Both the position numbers and the translations under genes were made by a program. A DNA stretch of 64,000 bases from Tubiluchus corallicola (taxonomy: Eukaryota > Priapulida > Priapulimorpha > Priapulimorphida > Tubiluchidae): the NCBI GenBank assembly GCA_030141605.1, contig JAQGDQ010000265.1, forward strand, positions 30,001 to 94,000. Direction: 5' to 3'. Positions 25,301 to 36,027 of the stretch are shown one piece after another (position 1 is the first letter of the stretch; each line of letters opens with the position of its first letter). The notes below the pieces were generated by a model, which was not told the DNA's origin, made no database searches, and saw nothing but the letters and a program-made list of their open reading frames with translations.

Positions 25301-28300
25301 CTGTATGCTACGTGTAAGTGTTTTTGACGCGCTTGTAGTGTGTTACTGATGTCTTTGTATCCCGTTATGCCACAGTCCAATTAACAACGAAATACAAAAT
25401 AAACATTTTCTTACTCATTATTTTTTCAACTTTTTATAGGCTCATTTTAATATTTTCTTTTAATTTTTACAGTACAAGTTCATTTCACTGCCATATTATC
25501 CGTGCACATCACAAGGAATAACTGCTCTTCTGACAGATAACGTGTCATTTATGGTACGTATTTTCTATACTTGCTGTACTGTTTGTTAACGAAAACCTTG
25601 AGTTTGTTTTAAAATCATTGCTAATACAGTCAAATCCTGGTAATGTGATTTTCAAGTGACCAAAACATTTTTTCGTATTGAGGGGGTTTTGTGCTATCCA
25701 TTACACAGGTTTTCACAAACACATATTATGTATTACTACTACTGTAAATAGTTATTAATGGACGTGTAGTCTGTACATTGGTTTTCTTTTGATCAGTGAG
25801 CATAACTTAAGTTTCTTTGAGCTTTATGCTTTTGCGTAAGTACAAACTGCAAAATTATTTCAACATGTTGACAGTGTTTTAGTCTAAAGCAAGCCTGCTA
25901 GCAAGGCGTTAGCAGTGTCAGAGAGTCTGCGGTATATTGCTTTTTGCTGCTGTAGTATACTGATAAATAATGTACAGTCAGCAATATAATATGATCACAA
26001 TGTTAAATGTCCACCCACCCAATAAAATGTTACTAGAGCCACTCCTACTGTTTTATTCCAACTGGATACATGTAAGTGAGGCCTAGCTGTTTAGGAATGG
26101 CAAGACAGGCAGTAACAAATACATGTATAGACATTTTAAACTGTAAAGGCGAATTTACCACAGTATGAAAGCATTTTGGAAATCAGCAATTTCACTGCAG
26201 ACAGTTGTTTGTATGCTCATTTCAATGATTAATTTAAATTATCAACATTTGTAACCTGAAAAATCTGTCAAAGTACAAACGTGCTGTAATTAACTCACTC
26301 ATATTTTATTACTTGAAGAAATCAGTAACTTTGCTCTGTTTCGCAGTCTTACAAGCAAAATTAGTAATAAAGCCGCTTAAACTTTCCACCGAATGTTGAA
26401 TATCTGGTTGAATGTTGTTGGCGTGAACTTCTATGAAGTGTTGCAGTCTTTCGACATAAAACTTCGCTTCATGGGTGGTGGGTGCTATATCAGGCTCTGG
26501 ATCATCATCATCATCATCTTCATCCTCGCCAGTAGCTGGTACTTGACAAAACTGAGAATTAATTTCATTTTCAGTAGGTTTATCCACTGTCAGCACATTA
26601 TTGTCTGCTGAAATGAAATCTTCGACTCCTGCATCAAAATTCATGAGATGCTATAGTGCAGTAAAAATATTCCGATCTTCACAGGACATCAGTAACGGCC
26701 GCATAACTCATTTTCGATACTTCATGTTAATAGCTTTAATTATCCCCATATCACACGGCTGTAACAAGGCTATTGTATTTGGTAGAAAAACTGGAAAAAG
26801 AGTAACCCGGTCTTTACTTTTTCTTCCGCCTTTGCGTGGATCACCTTTAAACGTTATGTGTGTGCTTGCAAACCAGTACCGTCCATAAGTCGGCCTAGTT
26901 AAAACTACGTTATGATGCTTCAAAGTAGAATGCACCCAAAATTTGGTATAATGTCAATTTGTTTTTTTTTATAACAAACTCCAAATATATTGAATTTTTA
27001 TATTTCAGCATCAAATTATCAAGAAAATGTTCAAAATGTACTGAAAATCTAATTTTATAACCCCGTATCTACTTTTCTGGTTAGAAACTAGTACTGCAAT
27101 TGTAAAAAAAAACTTGTATTTTCAAACTCCGATAGTAGCTTGTGGAAACAGTCATTTTGCCTCGGGTTTCTCCTGTTGCCAAGCCCAAATCTTTATCATG
27201 AAGAGCCATCTAATGGATTTAAACATAACTTCAATGTGTTTTTGCAAAAACCATTGCAATCAACATTTGTGCAGTTGCTAAGCGTTTTGTAGAAATGCGA
27301 CAAAAAACAAAAGCAATTTTCTCAAAGTTATGTTTTTCTGTGTGTAGCCTGCACCTCAACTTCAATGTGGATTATTTCAGCGTAGAAATAACATAGAGCG
27401 ATGAGCTTGGTATCAAAATGATCCTCAAGAAATGGAGATTCAGGATATGTGAATAACTAGAAAAGCTTAATTGCCAACTTATCTCAACTTCAACATGGAT
27501 TACTTCAGCTTAGAAATAACATTGAGCGATGAGCTTGGTATCAAAATGATCCTCATGAAATGGAGATTCAGGATAATATTATGAAATATCTAGAAAAGCT
27601 TAATTGTCGACTTATGGACAATTTTGCTATGCAGGCACACATATCGCATGGCTCTTAGCATTCAATGAGATGAAGTAGATAAACTTCCTGCCACTGCTTC
27701 ACACAGTCCGGATCAATGTCAGCCGATTCTCTGCACACGCTCTTGAAAACTATGTCATAATGCCCTTTAATTTTGTTGAGCCATCCAGCGCTGGCTTTGA
27801 AATTCTCAATATGCATTTTTCTAGCAAATTATGCCTTTTCCTGTAGAATAAAACCGCTGATTGGAATGTGTTGTGAAAAAGAGTTTCTGAACCAGTCATA
27901 CATAGCCTTCTCCAGACTTTCGTGTTGACCAACCCGCAGACATTTCTTACTGATGATCTTTTAGCATATTTTTCAAGAATTTTTGTTTTGTTTTTCAGTA
28001 TAGTAGCAAGTGTGGATACATTTCAAGACCCAAATGTTTTGCAACAACAATCTTTTTGTCAGCTTTGAGTTTTTGTGCTTCACAAATTATTTGTACTTTC
28101 TGTTCTCAAGAAATTCCTTCTCATTTTATTCCAGGCTTTCAGCTGTTGCCATTGATATTATGTGTGTTGAAAATTTGGGACAATCACTGACTATAAATCA
28201 ACTTAAACCACTTTTAAAGTGCATTACATTATGATGCATAATGGGTTGTAAGAACAATCAACTAAGCTCAGTAAACTGTGGTTAGAGTGGCAACAGGTGA

Positions 28301-29124
28301 ATGGTGTCTAGAGTCTGGTGTGCTACAGCAGAAATCGTATTACAAGTGTTTATTTACATTAAAATTATGTTGGCAGGACTTTGGGAAAACAGCGTACAGA
28401 CGGGGGTTTCATAGTAACGAGTTTCGTATTAAGCATAAGTATTAAGCATTACATGGGTTTTATTATAAGCTTGCCCCAGACATGATAAAATCAGGGTACT
28501 ACTGAAAGTTTCGTTATAGGCTGAATCGTATTACCGGGATTTAACTGTAGCAGAGTTTTTGTTAATACACTTAAGGCAAATGTTAAGGCTCAAGTTGTAG
28601 GATAGTGCATTGGATTGAATTCGTTTGAATATTGTTTCTACACATAGCCAAAAGAAAATTGTTATTTCTAATTTGTTGTAAGAAACACTTGTCATACTAG
28701 CTGAAGGGAGCATTAATTATTAGAAGTCACTTTGTAAAGATGCTTAATGGTATTTCTAATTGAATATGCAAATGTAATTTTAAACTGTGTGTTTTTATTT
28801 TTAATTATGGTATCTTCAGTTTTTATATGTATTACATTTTTCGTCTAGCTTGATGGTCTGCTGTTTTACCACAAAAGGACAAACTACACTTTTGGCACCA
28901 CGCCTCTCGTCGGCTGGCTTAAGCCATTCATGATACAGGAGATGCTGGGCATTCCCGTTCCTGACAAACATCTACAGCTAAGACCAAAGACATACACAAA
29001 CAAAGATGCATTCATAGAAGACTTTAATAAATCTATGGAAAAGAAAATGAGAAAGATTAACCGAAAGACACCTCCAAAAAAGGCGCAAACAGAAGTGCAA
29101 AGAGTAGAGAAAATGATCATGTGA
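19338..29124 (+). CDS. SNUPN: Snurportin-1, snRNP nuclear import adaptor
   Basis: Eight exons: 19338-19642, 20144-20243, 20604-20909, 21322-21418, 22921-23018, 23670-23747, 25473-25553, 28849-29124. Phases are consistent and give 446 aa. Snurportin-1 binds the trimethylguanosine cap of spliceosomal snRNPs and links them to importin-beta for entry into the nucleus, then is recycled by CRM1. The importin-beta-binding region is marked by MNSTAAPHPRFAQYK (67-81), ERRRRLLEIQK and LDYTNH. The cap-binding domain includes SEWLVDIP, CPIGKR, KAGYCFNRF, TDFRFFW and LVGWLKPFM. Trp208 and Trp378 align with the two tryptophans that sandwich the cap in human snurportin (W107, W276). The protein is longer than human (360 aa), mainly through about 50 extra N-terminal residues. 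The start at 19338 is the downstream of two in-frame ATGs; the other is at 19260. The last intron carries a Tigger element. Confidence 0.95.
25627..28547 (-). mobile_element. Tigger/pogo DNA transposon, defective, inside SNUPN intron 7
   Basis: Inverted ends: the left is cagtcaaatcctggtaatg and the right reverse-complements to cagttaaatcccggtaata (20 of the first 24 bases agree). TA lies just outside each end (25625-25626 and 28548-28549), the Tc1/mariner-type duplication. Transposase pieces read on the minus strand. About 27640-27930 is a CENP-B-type helix-turn-helix half (HIENFKASAGWLNKIKGHYD), with an in-frame stop just upstream of it. 26960-26708 has KGDPRKGGRKSKDRVTLF fused directly to FLPNTIALLQPCDMGIIKA, and 26644-26309 is the acidic C-terminal tail. 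The normal catalytic segment between SKDR and LPNT is deleted. The 2.9-kb copy is therefore dead. Confidence 0.9.
27355..27615. repeat. Tandem duplication (about 130 bp x 2) inside the Tigger element
   Basis: 27355-27482 and 27483-27615 are direct tandem copies with few differences (shared core gagcgatgagcttggtatca). The second copy has a small insertion (ataatattatgaaat for atatgtgaat). The duplication lies between the DNA-binding and catalytic remnants. Confidence 0.9.
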
Positions 29125-30239
29125 AAGGATATTGAAATTTTAATAAGTTAAACTTAACTCAGGTTTGTCAGATACATAGGATTAATTTCGCAAAAATGTT
29201 ATTTTAGAATGCACAAACATTTCAACGTAATGATGATTGTAAAGGCAATGCATTTTTGGTGATGTTAGCTTTGTTCAATGGCTTATTTCTTTATGTCTGT
29301 ATGTTCTCGTCTGATGACTTTAGAACATTACAATCCAGAAAAGACGTTTGATTCATTCTATTTAATTGTGTTCATAAATCAGCTTCCTGAACATAATGCT
29401 AATTTTGCTGTAATCGTTTGGCTGGGCAGCAACTGTGCTCATGATAAGTTTGTTGGAGGTAAGCATTACCAGCTTTAGGCTCTGTTATAGGATAAGTGAC
29501 CAGTAGATGATTAATGCCAGGTCAAACTTTGTGTACGTCAGATTGGCTTCCTGACAGATAATAACATTTTGCACGATATCCTCCATGTGTAGACACTTGC
29601 ATGATGTCTGAGTGAGGTTCTTTAACATTCAAACCTATTTTGAGAATAAATCATCTGCGTCAGCTTAGAAAATTAAATTGATGTGTCAGTTTTTCTGCGA
29701 TACGTTCTTTTTCTGTGTCCCATCCTTTGAATACCAAAAAAAATGTTCGCAATATGGATACTAGGTGGCAAGTAGTAGTAAAAACGAGTTTTGATTTTGT
29801 TTCACAAAATTTTAAATTATAGGCTTTTTACCAGCTAAAAATTTAAATTTTCTGTTGTCACGAGTTTGTGTTGGAATTTAGTGAGTAACACTTTGATTAC
29901 TTTTCTCAGCCATTGACATCTGACCACTTTTTCTGTCTTGCAGAGTTACTCTGTCAAAACTGTACTAAAAGTGTGCAAATGATTTTTGTAAATATTGTAT
30001 TATATGTGTTACATAAATTTGTATTTTAGTGTAAGCTTTTAGTGGCATGTTTAACGTGAATTATGTGATATACGTGTAGTTTTACCCAGAACAGCCATTG
30101 ACTACAAATTGTTGATAATGAAAATGAAAAAATAGTTTCTAATAAGTGCTTTAGATGCTTCTTTAAGAGCACTTAATTCTGCAGTAGTTTGTCATTTAAC
30201 TTTAAGTAACCCAAGTAGCTCTGTAAATGTGAGTTGCGA

Positions 30240-30245
30240 AATAAA
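30240..30245 (+). promoter_or_regulatory. Candidate poly(A) signal of SNUPN
   Basis: AATAAA 1.1 kb after the SNUPN stop. An earlier AATAAA at 29645 is an alternative. No transcript evidence. Confidence 0.3.
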
Positions 30246-30358
30246 TGCTTCAATCTTGTATTTCTGTAGCTTCTGTTATAGTGATATAAAATGCACTTCT
30301 CAGTTAAAAAGTCACTCGTAACAAAATACTTCATTTTGAAAGAACTGCGGACCTTTTG

Positions 30359-30359
<1 letters not shown>

Positions 30360-30396
<37 letters not shown>

Positions 30397-30415
30397 TATA
30401 TTAATATATATATAT
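30360..30415. repeat. (TA)n microsatellite
   Basis: Long alternating TA tract, interrupted once by ATAATATATTA. Simple repeat. Confidence 0.9.
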
Positions 30416-30795
30416 TCCAATGATTGTAATTATTGATCTAACTTATATTTGTTATTATTATTATTATTGATTATTATTGTTGTGTTTGCCTTGTTCTTGC
30501 AAGTTCTTTGCTTTCTCAAGTATGGCCCATTGGTTAATGATCCCAAGCCATTATTTTGTGCAATACCATCATGCTTCTGTCGTGTGAATCACCACACCAC
30601 CAGAGCACATGAGAGAAGTCAGTGGGAATTGCATCCTGTTCCAGTGTGTCCTGTGTGGTTTAATTTCCTTGATTAATTGCAACTGTAATAAGGAATATTA
30701 GAATATTCTCTATCAGGTGTTATTTTATTATTTTAACATTAGTATTTCTAATAGTAAATAAAACATTTTGGTATTGCTTCTGCTGTTGCTACTAG

Positions 30796-31201
30796 TAGGG
30801 GTGAGCTCTGAACGTTCGAGTTTGATTCGAATGATCTTCTTTAGTTCGAATCTGATTTGAACACAAAATTATAGATTTGAATAAGTCAGCACTTCAACCA
30901 CATACGTTCTTTATCATTTAAAAGTTTGAAGTATCATGCAACTAGCACAGTTTAGCTATGATTTCTGTGCAAAATTTTTAAACAAATTATCTGTGGTTTT
31001 ACTGCAGACCAGAATCGAGAAATATACAAGAACTTTGTAATATCACTTTTACTGGTGGTTCGAAAACTTGTTCAAAAATCTTTTAAACTCATTTTGAATT
31101 AATTCTGATTCGAAAAACTGAAATTCGGTTCGATTCAAACTAGAAAGTCACAAATTCGATTCAATTCGAATTCACTTTGTGGTAGAGAATGCTCACCCCT
31201 A
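30796..31201. mobile_element. MITE with TAGGGGTGAGC ends and TTCGA-rich interior
   Basis: An 11-bp perfect terminal inverted repeat, taggggtgagc … gctcacccCTA, encloses about 400 bp. The interior is full of TTCGA/TCGAA variants near both ends (gttcgagtttgattcgaatg … ttcgattcaattcgaatt) and makes a long imperfect foldback. No protein is encoded. No convincing target duplication was found. The end sequence resembles hAT-type non-autonomous elements, but the superfamily is uncertain. Confidence 0.7.
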
Positions 31202-31449
31202 GCGTCTTGTAGTACAGTAGCACGTTCGTTTAATGATTAATGAAGCTAATTATTATTTTCATTTCATTGTTATTGAACCTAGCTGCTAGCTTGTGATGAG
31301 TGTTAGACCGTCATTTTCTTTCCGCAATGCCCACATTATTATCAGCAGAATATCGATCTGATTAACATTAATGAAAATTAAAATCCGCAAAATGCCGACC
31401 AGCTATTATTTGATCTTCATCTGGTCAGCATATTTCTTTATTTTTTTCA

Positions 31450-32660
31450 ATAGAATACCTGCAATCCCATTCCAATCCGCAGCAAATCTTGCAGTCTTTG
31501 TCTGATCCCGTCTGCTGTTATGGTCCGCTCATCACTGGCGCAACGCCAAAGCATTGAAAGATCTTTGAGGTTTTGTTTGAAATTTTCTTTGGCCATCTAA
31601 TACCCAAAATGTTTCTGTAATTTCACCATTGAAACGCATCAATTTCAGCTTTATGATTTGCTTTTAATGTTGAGAGCTCAGAGTTATACAGAAATACAGT
31701 TTCAATTAAGGCTGAGAATATTCTAATTTTTGTTTCCAAAGAAATCTTCCTATTCTCAAAAACTTTTGTGAGTTTTGAGTAAGCTGAATATGCCATTATC
31801 TTCCGTCTTGATATGTCGTCTTCTGTTGCCAGCAGACTACCGAGATACTTGCATCTTTGCCATGATTCATCACCATGGCGTGTTATGTGAAACTCTTCAG
31901 TTATATTTTTGTTTACAATGAGGTCCATTCTGTTCAGTGTCTCCTCAATTGAGTTTTTTATTCCGTCTACTCCTTCTTTGTTTCTTGTAATCCATGCCAC
32001 ATCATCAGTATATTGCTGATGTAGTAGTTGACTTACTTTGTAGAGAGCTGTAACTGTGTTCTTGTCTTACTTCATTTGGTATTAATTCAGGATCAAGAAG
32101 TTTGTAGTTGTGATCTTCTAGGTCTTTCAATGATATGACTTTGTCCTCAGTGAGAGCTATGGCAAGACATAAAGTAAAAAGTACAGGGTTTGGGCAGTCA
32201 CCCTGAGGTACTCCTTTGTTTGTAGAAAATGGCTGACTCAATTTCCCTTCACACCTGACTTGAATTAATAAATTTTCTAACATTATACTTATGATGTATA
32301 TTTCATCAGGTTCAAGGATTTCTTCCAGACAGCACGGCAGAGTTTTTCTCCGAACGCAATCAAAGGCCTTTGACATATTGATCATGATAATATACATTGA
32401 GTAATCAGCAGAAGAGATGGCTTTTTTGGCTAGTAATTTACAGGCTTGTACTAATTCAGTAGTGTTCCGTCCTGGTTGATATGCTGCTTTGCTTGTTGGA
32501 ATGTAAGTGTGTGTGACCTGTCATAGATCCTAGTCAACATACATATAGCCAAAACTTTCCTTACTAGTGTAAGCAACATCAATGGTCTAACATTTTCTAT
32601 AGGACCTCGTTTCTTACCTGGCTTGGGTAAAGGGATAAGTATTCCTTTTTGAATACCCTG
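31450..32660 (-). mobile_element. Decayed non-LTR reverse transcriptase fragment
   Basis: Minus-strand pieces give an RT domain in order: LIPLPKPGKKRG, then IPTSKAAYQPGRNTTELV (after a frameshift), INMSKAFDCVRRK (the first catalytic Asp region), GVPQGDCPNPVLFTL, QYTDDVAWITRN (the YxDD box, here YTDD), CKYLGSLLATEDDI and TVFLYNSELSTL. Frameshifts and at least one stop (after DAFQW) break the frame. The clade was not determined, but it differs from the LINE at 16.4 kb. Confidence 0.85.
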
Positions 32661-32898
32661 CCTAAATATGAATGTTTTTTACTACAACCCAGTTCGAATT
32701 GATTAGCTACGTAGTAATATAGATATCTATGGGCCGGCATGAGAGATGTTTAGTATTATTAATGACAGGTGTCAGTAGCCACAACGGCGGAAAATATAGT
32801 TGCACAAATTTGCAAAAATAGAGCACAAAAGTATTTTGTTTGTAGTACGACAATTTAATTGGCGTAGACGTGTCGTAGGCTGGCATTAAGCTGTCACA

Positions 32899-33280
32899 AT
32901 GCAGTTCCCACCAGAACAACTTGAATGGCTTCAGCAGTGGCGGGCTGTGCAACAGCGGCTAAAGCAGGGAAACCTCAATTCGCATGAAGCTGCAAATTAT
33001 TATCGTCAGGCATCTCGTCTTGTTCGTGTTGGAGAAGAAGCTGCAATGTATGTACTAAAATTTAATACTATTGGCTGCTACATTGAATTAAGCATTGTTT
33101 TGTATGTGCAGGGTGCCGTCGTGCCTCAAGCAGCAGACTGGTATAAATTTCTTTATCAAAATGAAATTTCTTTGCAAATATCTTAAAATTCTTATTAACA
33201 TTCTTATATTTGTGTTTTTATATGCTACACTGTTCCGACTGGTTTTATCACCCTTTTGCAACGAGGAAGGATTGGTGTAG
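32899..33280 (+). CDS. Possible small single-pass membrane protein, unrecognised
   Basis: The first exon, 32899-33047, has an unbiased coding look and starts MQFPPEQLEWLQQWRAVQQR. A 64-bp intron (33048-33111, GTATGT … GCAG) restores a second open frame, 33112-33280, ending in TAG. The spliced product is 105 aa: a hydrophilic, glutamine- and arginine-rich N-terminal half with likely helices, then a hydrophobic segment (about 75-95, including LKILINILIFVFLYATLF) and a short tail. Topology would be a single membrane span near the C-terminus. I recognise no family. Without splicing, the first frame would stop at 33186 as a 95-aa protein. Exon 2 could also end at an internal GT (after the codon for Thr in KQQT) and continue elsewhere. 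Confidence 0.5.
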
Positions 33281-34429
33281 GACTGTAGGTACATCAAAAT
33301 GTGGCCATGATGTTTTGTTAGTCAAAAGATTATAATAAAAAATCCGGTTAATCACTTTTAATTCGAAAGTTAATATTTTCTGTCACAGTTTCGCGGAATT
33401 GCCTGTAAAATCAATATAATTATAAGCCTCAATCAACAGTACTTGAAATGGTCAATATTGGTATAAATTCAGCTATGACTAGACCTCATACTATAGTGCA
33501 AACTTTCATCAGCGCAAGACTAGTTCTCGCCTCTTTTTCAGACATTATGTTTTTTAGGCATGAATGGCCAATAATATCAAGCATGTAAAATTTTTGACTC
33601 AAGTTCTTGGGCCTAAAATGCACAGAAGCTGAGTTTTTAGACAGGAACAGCTGTTTGCTGAGAAAGATTCTTAGCGTCTAAACTTGGTTTAAGCAACACA
33701 TACGTCTAATCTGAAATGAACAAAAAAGCTGGAAAGAGTAAATGAGTTAAATATTTACATATGGCCATTACAAGATTTGAATAGCTAAAAGACAATAATT
33801 AGTTAATATGTCACCGTTGAGGTAATATTAGTTGCCATGGAAGTAAGCCTACATCAGACTGTCTTAGTCTGCCTATTGTGACATGATTATTGTGACACAG
33901 CTGCCCTGACACGACTCTGAGTTGCCAAGGATCATCAGCACTTTCAGCACGTTTGCAACTCACTGGTATTACATATCACAACTCCATGTTAACTTGTAAA
34001 TAAATTTGTTGCAGAAAAAATAGCCACTTTTGAGTGTTTTTGGCCTCCCCGATCCTCCCAATGACCCCCCTTTGAAAATTAACCATCAGTGTGGTAAGTC
34101 ATTTTTCATTTGATATGTGGATCGCCAAGAATTGTGCTGTTGTTGGAGATGTGGCCTCGAATCTTGTCCAATAAGTCCTCGCTTAACGACGCTAATGCAT
34201 CGTTAGCGTAAGGCGATTTTTGCTATTAAACCAATCTCCCTAGTATTTATATTCATGAATTCATTTAATTTGGCAATATTTTACATTCAATATTAGTTCT
34301 TTACTGTTTCTCTTTTTTGTCATATTAGTTGCCATGTATTTTGTTTTTTTAAGTTGAAGGTCATCATTTTTTGAGTTTCTGTCTCCCTAAAATTCACTGC
34401 TGCTTTAATCACTGTTCCTGCAGTCCCTA
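33281..34429. other. Spacer with a fragment of a palindromic repeat
   Basis: No gene recognised. At about 34168-34225, gtcctcgcttaacgacgctaa followed by tcgttagcgtaaggcga forms a small hairpin. It resembles the ends of CG-rich cut-and-paste MITEs such as those at 13.9 and 45.2 kb, but is not the same sequence. Confidence 0.4.
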
Positions 34430-35790
34430 CTGATCACACGTCAGCCACATATAACAGGGTGCCAGTTTCTAAATCAGGGCCAAACATTGTCACTGGATGA
34501 TACTGTATATCTATTATATCGTTCATAGTTATCCCACATAGTGTTGGACCTACTGGGGTGCCCTGTCTTACATTTTCAGTTAGTTTAATACTTTTAGTAA
34601 ATCCAATAGGTGTGTTAATTTTGGCATTAGTTTCACAGTTGAGCTTATAGACTAATAATGTGTCACGAGAATTAAATCCTAATTTCCATAATTGATAAAT
34701 GCAAACTTGCAGCCATAATCGGTCAAAACACTTCAACATCACCAAATAATAAGTATAAATCTGTATTCATCATTTTATTATATTCTAATATGGCTCTTAA
34801 TGTAAAAAGGTGATCTGATGTTCCTTTATGTGTATGCGCTCCACACTGTAAGTTACTGATGTTATTGTTTAATATGTCACTGTTTCTTTTTATGCGAATC
34901 CTTTCAAACAATTTGCTAATAGCTGATATTAAGAAAATCCCTCGTCTGTTAACCAGTTCTCTCTTTGATCCGCCTCATTTATACAGCGATTTAATCACCA
35001 TTTCTTCATTAGGTATGCTATTAGGACTGGTGTATATACAGTTGAACATTTTAACAAAACTATCAATTAAGTCATATCCAGCATTCATTAATATTTCATT
35101 TTTCCAATTGTATAAATCTTTTGATTTTCTTTTTTAACGACCTAATTTCATCTACCAATTCATTTTTTGTAATTGTCTCAGAAACTTTATTACACAACAG
35201 TTTTTTCAGTTGACTTATACTTTTATTTACCATTGCTTGAATTTCAATTTCCCTTGGAGTAATAGCATTGATTGGTTTTAGCAGGTGCTCATAATAATTT
35301 TCAAACTCTTTTAGTATTGCAGCTGGGCTTCTATGAGAATTCCATCAGCATTTCTAATTGATACCATATCCTCTTTCTTTTTAACTTTAATCTTTTTGTA
35401 AAATTCCCAAAAGGCATTTGACTTTATTCCATTTTCTTGTCTAATCATCTGAACAGTTTTATTAATTTGATTAACAAATTGAAATTGCTTATATTTAAAT
35501 ATCATTTCGATAATTCTTTGTTTTAGTACTATACGCTATTTTCCGATTTTATGTTCGATTCTTGTTTCAGTAATTGTTTAATTTTTGTTTCATTAGCAGT
35601 CTAACTACTTTCAAATTATTATTTTGTTTTATCTTTCTACATGTTGTAAAACATGTATTATTAATAAGCCATTTTGTGTATTTTGATTGAATACTATCAT
35701 CGTCATCCCATATTTTGCTTAGAGCGCTTCTCTCAGTTAAGTTTTTAAACTTAATAAGATTTGCCTGATTTACTATAGGTGATGGCACAT
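34430..35790 (-). mobile_element. Second decayed non-LTR reverse transcriptase
   Basis: The minus strand, read from 35790 down, contains ERSALSKIWDDDDSIQSKY and AFWEFYKKIKVKKKEDMVSI (linker before the RT). It then has GSKRELVNRRGIFLISAISK and LFERIRIKR (the first RT blocks), CGAHTHKGTSDHLFTLRAI, FGDVEVFDRLW, ENVRQGTPVGPTLCGITMND and LYVADV where YADDV is expected. Stops and frameshifts separate the pieces and the catalytic box is damaged, so it is inactive. It is distinct from the fragment at 31.4-32.7 kb. Confidence 0.85.
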
Positions 35791-36027
35791 AGTGATCGTA
35801 AAATATCCCTTTCGGGTCCCGTGCATCCGTGACCTAACGCGTGAAAATGCGGAGAAAGGAACGAACATGGAGGTGTTTCCTTTTTACAGTTATATACTTT
35901 ATAATGCGTTTATGACAATTTATCTATGTGGTTGTTTAGCACTGCATCGTTTTATAATGATTTGTGGTGATTAACATTATGTACAGTCGAGCATCGGGTT
36001 ACCTGGCAAATCTATGGAATATTAGCA

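Larger units (their letters stand above)
29125..30795. other. SNUPN 3' UTR and spacer
   Basis: AATAAA motifs occur at 29645-29650 and 30240-30245, and either could end the SNUPN transcript. A TA microsatellite lies at about 30360-30415 and a TTA-rich run at 30450-30480. No gene recognised. Confidence 0.5.
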
